Part shown: piece by piece, positions 26,567 through 33,938 of the stretch | How positions within the stretch are numbered: the stretch's first letter is position 1 | Layout of the letters: each line of letters opens with the position of its first letter | Source: Candidatus Binatus sp. | Lineage (GTDB): Bacteria > Desulfobacterota > Binatia > Binatales > Binataceae | Direction: 5' to 3' | Length of the DNA: 59,735 nucleotides | Assembly (NCBI RefSeq): GCF_030646925.1 | Contig: NZ_JAUSKL010000084.1 | Coordinates: 1 to 59,735 of the forward strand | Program-made: the position numbers and the translations under genes | The notes under the pieces: model-generated | Databases searched by the model: none | The model's input: only the letters and a program-made list of their open reading frames with translations | What the model was told of the DNA's origin: nothing

Positions 26567-26653
26567 CGGGGACGGTGGGATTTGAACCCACGCGCCGAGC
26601 AACCGGCGTACGATTTTGCAGATCGCTGTATTCAACCGCTCTACCACGTCCCC
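26567..26653 (-). tRNA. tRNA with GCA (Cys) anticodon and a long, Ser-like variable arm
   Basis: An 87-base cloverleaf: acceptor GGGGACG/CGTCCCC (7 bp), a 3-bp D stem GTA/TAC with loop GAGCGGTTGAA, anticodon stem GCGAT/ATCGT with loop CTGCAAA (anticodon GCA), an 18-base variable region that folds as CGCCG-GTTGCT-CGGCG, and T arm GTGGG-TTCAAAT-CCCAC. The base after the acceptor stem is G. A long variable arm, a G discriminator and an AGAG-GGTTGAAT D loop are features of tRNA-Ser, whereas tRNA-Cys normally has a short variable loop and U73. The anticodon reads UGC/UGU. CCA is not encoded. Charging by CysRS or SerRS cannot be decided here. Confidence 0.85.
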
Positions 26654-26677
26654 GCACTTTCCAAACTCCCATCGATA

Positions 26678-26707
26678 AGCCTATGCTCGCGTCGGCAGTG
26701 GTGTCAA
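26678..26707 (-). promoter_or_regulatory. Putative promoter of the tRNA gene
   Basis: On the minus strand TTGACA (26707-26702) and TAGGCT (26683-26678) are 18 bases apart, placing the transcript start about 18 bases before the tRNA 5' end. The -10 is weak. The -35 is one arm of the 9-bp inverted repeat TGTCAATCA (26702-26710) / TGATTGACA (26725-26733). Confidence 0.45.
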
Positions 26708-26727
26708 TCAGCGATGCGATTCGTTGA

Positions 26728-26756
26728 TTGACAACAATGACAACTTCTGTCAATGT
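26728..26756 (+). promoter_or_regulatory. Putative divergent promoter/operator before the winged-helix gene
   Basis: TTGACA (26728-26733) is followed 17 bases later by CAATGT (26751-26756), a weak -10. A third half-site TGTCAAT lies at 26748-26754, so half-sites TGTCAATCA, TGATTGACA and TGTCAAT are spaced by 14 bases each. They could be coincident -35 hexamers or an operator for the adjacent DNA-binding-like protein. Confidence 0.35.
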
Positions 26757-26780
26757 AGTCATCAATCGAGGGACGAGCAA

Positions 26781-27314
26781 ATGGCAGACATCAATGAGGC
26801 CAAAAGGGCGCTACTGCAAGAATGGGAGCGCGAGCGCGACGATCTTAATCTCATGATAAATCGGCTGAGGCGCGAGTTGGGTTTAAGCGAGTCCCGCATA
26901 GAACCAGAGGCTGAAGCGCCGATTCGGACGGTCGTTCCAACCGTCGTCTCTGGAATTACGGTTGAGGAATTAGTAACCCCCGGCGACTTTTTTGGAATGA
27001 CTCAGATCGCTGCCGCGAAGGGATTTCTGCAAAGGCGGACAAAGCAGCCAGCCAGCCTCGAAGACATTGCAGCCGCTCTGTATCGCGGCAAGGCAATCGA
27101 ATCTCCAATTGATGACACTGCGAATCTGAGCAGTATGCTGAGCCGTTCGGATGAGTTTATTTCCGTGGCGCGGGGACGATGGGGATTGGCTGAGTGGTAT
27201 CCCGGCAAGTCGAAAAAACGCAAAGGAAAGAACGGAGACCCGACCCCCGCACAGGAAGACAAGCCTTCGGGCGAGAAGCCGTCCGAAAATGTGAAAACGG
27301 AGGAACCGAAGTGA
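26781..27314 (+). CDS. Putative winged-helix (HARE-like) protein
   Basis: From the ATG at 26781 (preceded by GAGGGACGAG) there are 177 residues. The N-terminus is a coiled coil (AKRALLQEWERERDDLNLMI, about 7-40). The middle (about 70-140) resembles a HARE/winged-helix fold: GDFFGMTQIAAAKGFLQRR, PASLEDIAAALYRG, then LSSMLSRSDEFISVARGRWG. The C-terminal 35 residues are Lys/Glu/Pro-rich. It is probably a cytoplasmic DNA-binding or scaffold protein. It is the first gene of the accessory stretch beyond the tRNA. The fold assignment is inference from the pattern of helices and the final RGRWGL wing. Confidence 0.6.
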   Translation: MADINEAKRALLQEWERERDDLNLMINRLRRELGLSESRIEPEAEAPIRTVVPTVVSGITVEELVTPGDFFGMTQIAAAKGFLQRRTKQPASLEDIAAALYRGKAIESPIDDTANLSSMLSRSDEFISVARGRWGLAEWYPGKSKKRKGKNGDPTPAQEDKPSGEKPSENVKTEEPK

Positions 27315-27369
27315 GAACCATATTAGCCCCGACATCCGCGCTCACCGATGCGCGGGGCGACAACAAAAA

Positions 27370-27412
27370 GGCCCCCGCCCTGACTGCGTGGCTGCGTCAG
27401 GCGCGAGGGGCC
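27370..27412. terminator. Long GC-rich hairpin between the winged-helix gene and the transposase
   Basis: GGCCCCCGCCCTGAC (27370-27384) pairs with GTCAGGCGCGAGGGGCC (27396-27412), with a small internal bulge. On the minus strand it is followed by TTTTTGTTG, typical of an intrinsic terminator; on the plus strand there is no U-tract. It may block transcription entering from the transposase side. Confidence 0.5.
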
Positions 27413-27563
27413 GTGGTGAGCCTGTGGATGAAAGCCGACCGGCGCGAGTGCTCTAACACCCGCGCCAGTCTCACTTCAACGCATCCGGGTTTGGCGGACA
27501 CATCAAAGATGGCTCTTTCATTGTCGCCGCCCAACCGATGCAAAGCAAGATCAGGGGCTGGCA

Positions 27564-28511
27564 ATGAACATTCTCCCATTCGAGAAACAGGTCCAAGCGA
27601 TAAGCGCGCTGACCGAAGGCTGCTCGATCCGCTCGACTGAACGCCTGACCAACGTAAACCGCAACACGATAATAAGCCTCAGCCTTCGCGTCGGCGACGG
27701 CTGCGAACGTCTCCATGACCGCATGATGCGCGATCTGCAAGTGAATCAGATCGAGCTTGATGAGCAATGGGATTTCATCCAGAAAAAGCAGAAGCGCGTT
27801 AACGATGGCGATCCTGCCGAGTACGGTGATGTATGGCTGTTCGTCGCGTTGGCGGCCACGCAGAAGGCCGTTCTGTCGTATCTGGTAGGGAAGCGGTCAA
27901 CGGCAAACACCTACGCGCTGGCGCGCGATCTACGCGGACGCATCGTGAATCGTCCGCAGATCACGTCGGACGGGTATGCGCCGTACGTTGGCGCGGTCGA
28001 GGCCGCGTTCGGTTGGGACGTGGATTACGCGATGATCACGAAGCAATACGTCTCTGATTCCAATTTGCCGGATGCGGCGCATCGCTACTCCCCCGGCCAT
28101 GTCAGCACCGTCGAAAAGACCACGATAAGAGGACTTCCCGATCCTGAGAAAATCAGCACGTCGTATGTCGAGCGATTCAATTTGTCGAGCCGGATGCAGA
28201 TGCGCCGCTGCACGCGCTTGACGAACGGATTTTCAAAGAAACTGGAAAGTCATCGCGCCGCGATCTCGCTGTGGGTCAGCTTCTACAACCTATGTCGCGT
28301 GCATGAATCCTTGCGCTGCACGCCAGCGATGGCGCTTGGTACCACGGATCATATCTGGACGATTGGCGAGCTTGTACACGCCGCGCTTGAGCCGCAGGAC
28401 ATGCCGCCGTTGCCAGATCGCACGCCACAATCGACATTGCGAGCAGGCGCACCGCGATTCAGATTGATCGTCGGACGCGGCGGCAAGGGGACAAACAAAC
28501 CGCGCAGTTAG
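27564..28511 (+). mobile_element. IS1-family-like DDE transposase gene
   Basis: The 315-residue protein starts with a helix-turn-helix-like part (SIRSTERLTNVNRNTIISLS). The DDE core follows: QIELDEQWDFIQKK with the first acidic residues, then PQITSDGYAPYVGAVEAAFG with the second Asp, and TSYVERFNLSSRMQMRRCTR with the last Glu, then LWVSFYNLCRVHESL. This order is that of IS1-like transposases that read as a single frame. All three catalytic positions look intact. I could not find convincing terminal inverted repeats or target duplications around it, so it may be a stranded or domesticated copy. The C-terminus (about 280-315) is Pro/Arg-rich. Confidence 0.75.
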
Positions 28512-29053
28512 GACGCGAGACGATATTGATCACGGGCCTGTGCTTCAAGAGGGCGCGCGATTCCTGAACGAACTCGATTCACAAGTGTTTTCGCGAAATT
28601 ATTAGCATGGCCGATTGTCTGAAGTGCGTGAAAAACAATGAGAAGCAAGGGAGATCCATAGATAACGTGGTTTGCAACAGCAACGCTTGCTTCCGCTCTG
28701 ATACGGAGCATCCTTTTTTGGACGTGAAGAGGTAGTCCCTGAAGCTCGTTTACGTCCGATTTGGTGACTGCTTTCGGCACAGACGACCAAAACACCAATG
28801 ACCGAAAAAACGTCATTTTTTCCGCAAACCGGATCATGCTGTTCAAATGATTCCTAAGTTCGGTATACGCCGGATGGCTGAACGATAGGCTTTCTTCATC
28901 GTCTGCGATGAGAAATAACTCATCCCTCAGAGCGAACAGAGTTTCGCGAAGAGCGTCGAGTCGATACGGACGCCAGCACGCGAACAGCAACAACCACACT
29001 CCGGCAAGCAAACTCCAAAAGTGCATCTCGCCAAGCCATTGATCAATAGTCAT
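28508..29053 (-). CDS. Membrane-associated hypothetical protein (second of a pair)
   Basis: The frame encodes 181 residues. There is an N-terminal membrane helix (FWSLLAGVWLLLFACW, about 12-27) and a second hydrophobic stretch (HVIYGSPLLLIVFHALQTI, about 129-147). Between them is a cytoplasmic helical region with LRDELFLIADDEESL and LRNHLNSMIRFAEKMTFF. The ATG overlaps the preceding gene's stop by 4 bases (ATGA), so the two proteins are coupled and probably form a complex. Its stop overlaps the tail of the transposase gene on the other strand. I recognise a loose similarity to small uncharacterised proteins with an 'alrdeLf' motif but no function. Confidence 0.55.
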   Translation of the reverse strand: MTIDQWLGEMHFWSLLAGVWLLLFACWRPYRLDALRETLFALRDELFLIADDEESLSFSHPAYTELRNHLNSMIRFAEKMTFFRSLVFWSSVPKAVTKSDVNELQGLPLHVQKRMLRIRAEASVAVANHVIYGSPLLLIVFHALQTIGHANNFAKTLVNRVRSGIARPLEAQARDQYRLAS

Positions 29054-29448
29054 CGCTTATCCTCGCGCCTGGTAGTCCCATGAGGGGTAAGGCGGCTGGA
29101 TGTACGCTTGGGATCAAGGCGCGACTCCAATTCGTTGATTTGTGGTGCGATACGTTCGATGTGCTTTCGTCGCAACCGGCGCTCATTTAGTCCATACCAT
29201 CCGAATGCGCCAGAAAGAAACCACGCTAGAGCTTCGTTGATTCGGACATCGCCTATAAATCTCGCGCCAAGTTCCGCGAAGGTAACTTTTCCCGCGAGTG
29301 CATCGATTGAGAGGAAACCCATATACGCGATGAAGCACGCTGCTCCCCACGGTATACCGAGTTGAACCACAGTCGCGAGAATATCCAGCAACTGGAGCTG
29401 AACCGCAAATTTCGGGTCAAGTCTGCTTTCTCCTGCGTCCGCCAACAC
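29050..29448 (-). CDS. Membrane hypothetical protein (first of a pair)
   Basis: A 132-residue frame from a GTG at 29448. Two hydrophobic segments (ILATVVQLGIPWGAACFIAY, about 23-42, and INEALAWFLSGAFGWYGL, about 69-86) are followed by a basic, hydrophilic helix (NERRLRRKHIERIAPQINEL) and a charged tail. It is predicted to have two membrane spans with a cytoplasmic C-terminal coiled coil. The overlapping downstream gene at 28508-29053 also has two membrane spans. No known domain. The pair's location in the accessory stretch suggests a transferable module, but I see no toxin, nuclease or NTPase motif. Confidence 0.5.
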   Translation of the reverse strand: MLADAGESRLDPKFAVQLQLLDILATVVQLGIPWGAACFIAYMGFLSIDALAGKVTFAELGARFIGDVRINEALAWFLSGAFGWYGLNERRLRRKHIERIAPQINELESRLDPKRTSSRLTPHGTTRREDKR

Positions 29449-29619
29449 AGCGGCGCTAACACAATTCTATGCTAACGTCAAACCTATATCCACTGGATGG
29501 CGACTGTCTTAATTTCCCGCGCTCAGTGCCAAAAGGCACGGTTGACAGTGAGTCAAAAAAGGTATCTGATCGCCCCACATTTAGTCACTTTCTGAAAGTG
29601 ACAGCGGAGGCTGAGTCAG

Positions 29620-29778
29620 ATGGCAAAAGTTGCAGCGTTTCACTCCAAACTGGCATCGCACAAGGCTGTTTATCACGACAACGACAGGTGCACAGAAGGC
29701 AACAATATCGAGTCGTATAATCGCGTGCCCGGCACTGGTGGTCATCCCAAATGCGAGCACTGTGCGCGTCTTTCCTAG
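29620..29778 (+). CDS. 52-residue conserved-looking Cys protein
   Basis: A short frame (too small for usual length filters) starts at the ATG at 29620 with GGAGG nine bases upstream. It reads MAKVAAFHSKLASHKAVYHD, then DRCTEGNNIESYN, then GTGGHPKCEHCARLS. The VYHDN..CTEGNNIE...GTGG.P.C.HC arrangement matches a group of tiny bacterial proteins I recall seeing widely; C24, C45 and C48 with nearby His could bind a metal. Its TAG (29776-29778) directly abuts the stop of the convergent gene at 29779. Stretch 29449-29619 before it shows no other gene and includes one TGTCTTAATT copy. Confidence 0.7.
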   Translation: MAKVAAFHSKLASHKAVYHDNDRCTEGNNIESYNRVPGTGGHPKCEHCARLS

Positions 29779-30147
29779 CTAAGCCTTGCTCCGAAAAGTA
29801 AGTTCCCAATAAGGCCCAGCGAGCACACTATCGCTGACGGTGTAAGTGCGCCTGAGATGCAGCACGGGAAGCCCGTGCGTCAGAGCAATACCGACTGCCC
29901 GGAATCCTTCTCCGCTATCGCCATGAAACCTAATCGTCGGATCGGGGAAAGCATGGCCTCTGCCACCTTCGCAGGATTCAAACGTCTCGACGCCCGCGCG
30001 ACGCAACGTGATCACAAACTGCCGGATACCGCCGTCGATATGCCGTGCCAGTTCTCGTTCGCCACGAGACAAGGCTGTCTTAATTTGCCGCATCGAGTGT
30101 CTTAATTCAGCCAGTACCAACGGCTCCGGTTGCGCCGATTCCGTCAT
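29779..30147 (-). CDS. Hypothetical protein with ESCEGGxGHAFP motif
   Basis: Taken from the ATG at 30147 the protein has 122 residues; the frame continues upstream, but that DNA is the repeat at 30143-30306. The core reads GVETFESCEGGRGHAFPDPT, IRFHGDSGEGFRAVGIALTH, and GPYWELTFRS at the end. This pattern is familiar from small uncharacterised proteins found on accessory DNA. A single Cys with neighbouring Glu/His might form a catalytic or metal site. Two TGTCTTAATT copies (30076-30107) fall inside its N-terminal coding region. Function unknown. Confidence 0.65.
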   Translation of the reverse strand: MTESAQPEPLVLAELRHSMRQIKTALSRGERELARHIDGGIRQFVITLRRAGVETFESCEGGRGHAFPDPTIRFHGDSGEGFRAVGIALTHGLPVLHLRRTYTVSDSVLAGPYWELTFRSKA

Positions 30148-30306
30148 CTTGAGCGGAGGCCGCCCTCTTATGCCTCGCCCGCTTTGTTGCGGGAGAGGCA
30201 GCCGAGGCGCAAAGCGACGAGGCGGTGAGGATGCAGTCGCGGCAAGAGCAAAGGCAAGACACCAGATCCGGGATTCTTCGCTCCGGCAGCCTTCGCTCTG
30301 AATGAC
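30143..30306. repeat. Dispersed palindromic element, copy A
   Basis: The ends are an imperfect inverted repeat: GTCATCTTGAGCGGAGGC (30143-30160) against the complement of 30289-30306 (14 of 18 match). The interior has CCTCGCCCGCTTTGTTGCGG and a GGGATTCTTCGCT run. Very similar ends and interior occur at 41942-42090, so it is a dispersed, MITE- or BIME-like element about 0.15 kb long. It lies just beyond the rho stop. Confidence 0.65.
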
Positions 30307-30329
30307 AAAGGGGAGTCCCGGTTGCGTTG

Positions 30330-31721
30330 TCACGCGTTCATCGATTCGAGGAATTCCTCGTTGGTCTTGGTCTTCTCCATCTTGTCGATCAAAAATTCCA
30401 TCGCCTCGACCGCATTGAGCTGCGAGAGCAGCCGGCGCAGGATGAAGACGCGATTCAGCGTGGCGCGCGGCAGCAGTAGCTCTTCCTTGCGCGTCAGCGA
30501 GCGCTGGATATCGATGGTCGGGAACACGCGCTTCTCGAGCAGGCGGCGATCGAGCGCGATCTGCTGATTGCCGGTGCCCTTGAACTCTTCGAAGATAACT
30601 TCATCCATGCGGCTGCCGGTATCGACCAGCGCCGTCGCGATAATCGTCAAGCTGCCGCCGTCCTCGGTGTTGCGCGCGGCGCCGAAGAATTTCTTGGGCT
30701 TGTGCAGAGCGTTCGAATCGACGCCGCCCGAGAGGATTTTGCCCGACGGCGGCACCACCGTGTTGTAGGCGCGCGCGAGCCGCGTGATCGAATCGAGCAG
30801 GATCACGACGTCGCGCCCGTGCTCGACCAGCCGCCGCGCCTTCTCGATCACCATCTCGGCCACCTGCACGTGCCGCGTCGCGGGCTCGTCGAAGGTCGAG
30901 CTGATGACCTCACCCTGTACGGAGCGCAGCATGTCAGTGACTTCCTCGGGACGCTCATCGACGAGCAGCACGATCAGCACGATCTCAGGATGGTTATGCG
31001 CGATCGCTTTGGCGATCGCTTGCAGCATCATGGTTTTGCCGGTGAACGGCGCCGCGACGATAAGTCCGCGCTGGCCTTTGCCAATCGGCGCGACCAAATC
31101 GATGATGCGAGTCGTCAGGTCGGCGGGATCGTACTCGAGCTTGATGTGCTCCTCGGGATAGAGCGGCGTCAGGTTGTCGAAGAGGATTTTGTCGCGCGCT
31201 TTTTCCGGATCCTCGTAGTTGATCGACTCGACCTTGAGCAACGCGAAGTAGCGCTCGCCTTCTTTCGGCGGCCGGATAAGGCCCGACACGACGTCGCCGG
31301 TGCGCAGCCCGAATTTGCGAATCTGGCTCGGCGATATATAGATGTCGTCGGGACCCGGCAGGTAGTTGTAATCGGGAGCGCGCAGGAAACCGAAGCCGTC
31401 GGGCAGGATTTCAAGCACACCTTCGCCGAGGATCGATCCGTTGCGCGCGGCCTGCGCCTGCAGGATCGCAAAAGTCATCTCCTGCTTGCGCATGTTGGTC
31501 GCGCCCTCGACATTGAAGTCGCGTGCGATCTGCGCCAGCTCGGTAATCTTGGCCCGCTTTAGTGATTTTAGATTGAGTACGCCGTCATCGCTGATAACCG
31601 GCGCCGGAGGCGGAAGATTCGGATTGCTGTCCAGATTAACCTGGCGCGGCGCTCCGTTTTGCGAACGACTTTCGTCGAAGTGACGATCGTCGCTCTTCGC
31701 CAACCCTCTGCTCTTGCCCAT
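30330..31721 (-). CDS. rho: Transcription termination factor Rho
   Basis: From the ATG at 31721 (GGGGAAGG upstream; a TTG at 31736 is the alternative) there are 463 residues. The N-terminal 45 are a hydrophilic extension. The Rho N and RNA-binding domains follow ([39 protein letters not shown]). The RecA-type ATPase has Walker [17 protein letters not shown], the Q-loop/R-loop region, and [19 protein letters not shown]. The P-loop is AAPFTGKT (223-230) rather than the usual PPKAGKT: Phe replaces the Lys at the E. coli K181 position. It is monocistronic; the 297-base upstream spacer to rluD has no recognised gene and should hold the promoter. Confidence 0.96.
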   Translation of the reverse strand: MGKSRGLAKSDDRHFDESRSQNGAPRQVNLDSNPNLPPPAPVISDDGVLNLKSLKRAKITELAQIARDFNVEGATNMRKQEMTFAILQAQAARNGSILGEGVLEILPDGFGFLRAPDYNYLPGPDDIYISPSQIRKFGLRTGDVVSGLIRPPKEGERYFALLKVESINYEDPEKARDKILFDNLTPLYPEEHIKLEYDPADLTTRIIDLVAPIGKGQRGLIVAAPFTGKTMMLQAIAKAIAHNHPEIVLIVLLVDERPEEVTDMLRSVQGEVISSTFDEPATRHVQVAEMVIEKARRLVEHGRDVVILLDSITRLARAYNTVVPPSGKILSGGVDSNALHKPKKFFGAARNTEDGGSLTIIATALVDTGSRMDEVIFEEFKGTGNQQIALDRRLLEKRVFPTIDIQRSLTRKEELLLPRATLNRVFILRRLLSQLNAVEAMEFLIDKMEKTKTNEEFLESMNA

Positions 31722-32018
31722 GTGCCTTCCCCGCAACCTGGACTCTCTCTTTTACCTTGGATGCTGCAACTGGCGGCTGTTCGATACCGGTGCTGCAGGT
31801 TATTGACGTTGTGGGCGACGGGCGTCTCGCCGAGCGAGATACGCAAATTCGATTCGCCAGTGCCCAAGCGGTCGGGGTTTGGAACAACTAAGGCCGTGAA
31901 TTCGGAATTCGGGACCGCATGGAAACGGTTCTAACTACTCACCCGACCGTCTCAGCGTCCTCAGTGCGGAAGCTCAAGCAAAACGCTACTGATCCGAGGC
32001 CGGCATGTCAACGCCCCC

Positions 32019-33023
32019 TCATGAAGAATCGATCCATCGCGCGATTACCTGATCGTCGATCGGGCAATCATGGAGTGCTAGAAATCGCACGAAGTCGGCC
32101 GGCGGCGGCGCGACGAACTGCCGGCGATCGCGTTTCCGCGGATGCTCGATCGTCAGCGCCAGCGCGTGCAGCGCCTGCCGATCGAAGTGATCGCTGTCGC
32201 CGTGCTTCGCGCCGCCGTACAGTTTATCGCCGAGGCACGGATGCCCAATCGACGCGAGATGCACTCTTATCTGATGCATCCGGCCAGTCTCGGGCCGCAC
32301 CCGGATCAGCGAAGCGCCGCTGGATTCCTTGGTCGCGGCAAAACGTCGGAGCACGGTGAAGTGGCTGATCGCATCGCGCGGCACGTGCGAACTGACCGAC
32401 ATTCGCTTGCGCTCGATCGGATGACGTCCGACGGGGCGCTCGACGCTCAACTGATCGCGCGCGACGACTCCCTTGACGATCGCAAGATAGATTTTCCTGA
32501 CGGTGCGCTCCTTGAACTGGCGCGAAAGCGCGGTGCGCGCAAACGGAGTCCGCGCCACCACCATGATGCCCGAGGTGTCCTTGTCGAGCCGATGCACGAT
32601 CCCGGGACGCAGCACGCCGTCGGGCTCGGCCATCGTCGCGAGTTCCGGGAATCGCGCGAGCAGCGCATCGACCAGCGTGCCGTCAGGATGACCCGGCGCA
32701 GGATGCACCGTCATGCCGGGCGGCTTGTTCACGACGATAATTTCGTCGTCGGCGAACACGATCGGAATTTCAGGAGCGCCGCTGCGCAACGAATCCGGAT
32801 CGAGCGGAGCGTTCGCCGCGGGCGCCGCAATGTCGATGCGGTCGCCGGCACGAATCCCGCTCGCCGCCCGCGCGATGCCGCCATTGACGGTCACCAGCCC
32901 CGCCTTGATCATGCGCGCGACTTGCGAGCGCGAATACTCCGGCGCGAGGCGCATCGAAATGAAAACGTCGAGGCGCATCCGATCATGCCCGGCGTCGGCG
33001 GTGAGCGTCTGGGGCAGCATCAC
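32019..33023 (-). CDS. rluD: RluA-family 23S rRNA pseudouridine synthase
   Basis: A 334-residue RluA/RluD-family enzyme with an N-terminal S4 domain (RLDVFISMRLAPEYSRSQVA, RMIKAGLVTVNGG) and the catalytic domain. VVNKPPGMTVHPAPGHPDGT and the active-site PGIVHRLDKDTSGIMVVART carry the catalytic Asp. The C-terminal GRMHQIRVHLASIGHPCLGD completes the fold. It probably converts U1911, U1915 and U1917 of 23S rRNA, though RluC-like substrates are possible. It follows a small lipoprotein gene by 64 bases on the same strand. Confidence 0.92.
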   Translation of the reverse strand: MMLPQTLTADAGHDRMRLDVFISMRLAPEYSRSQVARMIKAGLVTVNGGIARAASGIRAGDRIDIAAPAANAPLDPDSLRSGAPEIPIVFADDEIIVVNKPPGMTVHPAPGHPDGTLVDALLARFPELATMAEPDGVLRPGIVHRLDKDTSGIMVVARTPFARTALSRQFKERTVRKIYLAIVKGVVARDQLSVERPVGRHPIERKRMSVSSHVPRDAISHFTVLRRFAATKESSGASLIRVRPETGRMHQIRVHLASIGHPCLGDKLYGGAKHGDSDHFDRQALHALALTIEHPRKRDRRQFVAPPPADFVRFLALHDCPIDDQVIARWIDSS

Positions 33024-33087
33024 TTCTGCCGATGATTTTACGATACGATGATTACCCGTTTAACGATCGCGAGATATGCGCATCGTG

Positions 33088-33303
33088 TTACAGCGAGGGT
33101 GGCGGCAGCGCAGGCGCGGGTGCGGGTACGGGCGGTGGAGGATTGTCGGGCGGGCAACTGGTGTTGCTGGTCGAGGCGATCGCGACGCCGTACGTCGTGG
33201 TGCGGCAACCGGCGGCGGGGTCGCCTTCCGGCTTCGAGTAGAACCAGCACGCGCTGAGCGTCGAGCAGAGCGCGATCAATCCGATTGTGGCGGCGAGTTT
33301 CAT
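33088..33303 (-). CDS. Small lipoprotein with Pro-rich tail
   Basis: The 71-residue protein has a signal peptide MKLAATIGLIALCSTLSACW with lipobox LSAC (Cys19), so it is a lipoprotein. Mature Cys33 (AAGCRTTTYG) and Cys50 (NTSCPPDNPP) could form a disulphide. The last 20 residues are Pro/Ala repeats. It lies between rluD and, before the presumed island insertion, leuD. The direct repeat at 33333-33364 begins 30 bases upstream of its ATG, probably within or near its own promoter. No function is assigned. Confidence 0.7.
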   Translation of the reverse strand: MKLAATIGLIALCSTLSACWFYSKPEGDPAAGCRTTTYGVAIASTSNTSCPPDNPPPPVPAPAPALPPPSL

Positions 33304-33332
33304 TGCCTCATCATGACAGATTGTTGCCCGGT

Positions 33333-33364
33333 TCGCTCAAACGAGATCGCGCCTACTCGAATCG
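33333..33364. repeat. Left copy of a perfect 32-bp direct repeat
   Basis: The 32 bases at 33333-33364 (beginning TCGCTCAAACGAGATCGCGC) are identical to 39777-39808. The right copy contains the last codons and stop of leuD; the left copy lies upstream of the lipoprotein gene with no leuD beside it. This is what an insertion with duplication of the leuD 3' end, or recombination between dispersed repeats, would leave. Confidence 0.85.
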
Positions 33365-33474
33365 CGGATTCAATCCCCCAGTCTGCGCTGTGATATTTGG
33401 CCGGATCCTTGTTTGCGGCTTGACAACCTTGGCATTCAAACGAGAAACTGGGTCGAACACCCGATCTGCCCACC

Positions 33475-33861
33475 ATGATGTCAAGGAACTGGAGCAAGGC
33501 ACGTGCATTGGGGCCGCTGACGATACGGCGGGGGCGCGCGTCGTTCTCTGGAGCGCTGATCATTTTAATTTTTTCGGTTCTGATATTTGAGATTTCCGGG
33601 TTTTCGCACTTTGTCGCGACCGCGTTCAGCGGCGAAGTCGCGGATTGCACCAGCCCGACGAGCCCGACTCCACAAGGCGACAATTGCCTGCCGTTCTGCC
33701 CGACGTGCACGTGCGGGCATTTGAGCCGAATAGCCGCAGTGAGCGTTCCAACGCCGCTCGTCACTCAGACAGACTTGACACAGTTTGTTTCAATACCGCT
33801 TGAAGAGCCATTCCGCGACATCCTCGAACCCAAGGACTTCTTTCGCCCGCCTCGAAGCTGA
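33475..33861 (+). CDS. Cys-rich membrane-anchored protein at the head of the metal-efflux operon
   Basis: The protein has 128 residues. An Arg/Lys-rich N-terminus (about 1-23) is followed by a membrane helix (SGALIILIFSVLIFEISGFS, about 25-44). A periplasmic part holds a Cys cluster: DCTSPTSPTPQGDNC then LPFCPTCTCGHL (five Cys and a His in about 25 residues). The tail FVSIPLEEPFRDILEPKDFF is hydrophobic/acidic. The start MMSRNWSKA lies 77 bases before czcC on the same strand. The Cys/His cluster suggests binding of a soft metal, consistent with a sensor, chaperone or adaptor for the CzcCBA pump. A TTGACA at 33420-33425 may be its promoter -35. No named family is recognised. Confidence 0.6.
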   Translation: MMSRNWSKARALGPLTIRRGRASFSGALIILIFSVLIFEISGFSHFVATAFSGEVADCTSPTSPTPQGDNCLPFCPTCTCGHLSRIAAVSVPTPLVTQTDLTQFVSIPLEEPFRDILEPKDFFRPPRS

Positions 33862-33938
33862 CACCCGCTTAGGCACGACGTGCGCCCGTTTCTATTTGTG
33901 GCGTATGCAGGTTCGTTGTCCAGCTTCGAGGATAGAGA

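Noticed and set aside
26567-26653. tRNA gene as the attachment site of an integrative island
   Set aside because: No integrase nearby and no direct repeat of the tRNA 3' end was found in 26-30 kb.
27440-28620. Complete insertion sequence around the IS1-like transposase
   Set aside because: No convincing terminal inverted repeats or target duplications could be found by eye, so only the gene is reported.
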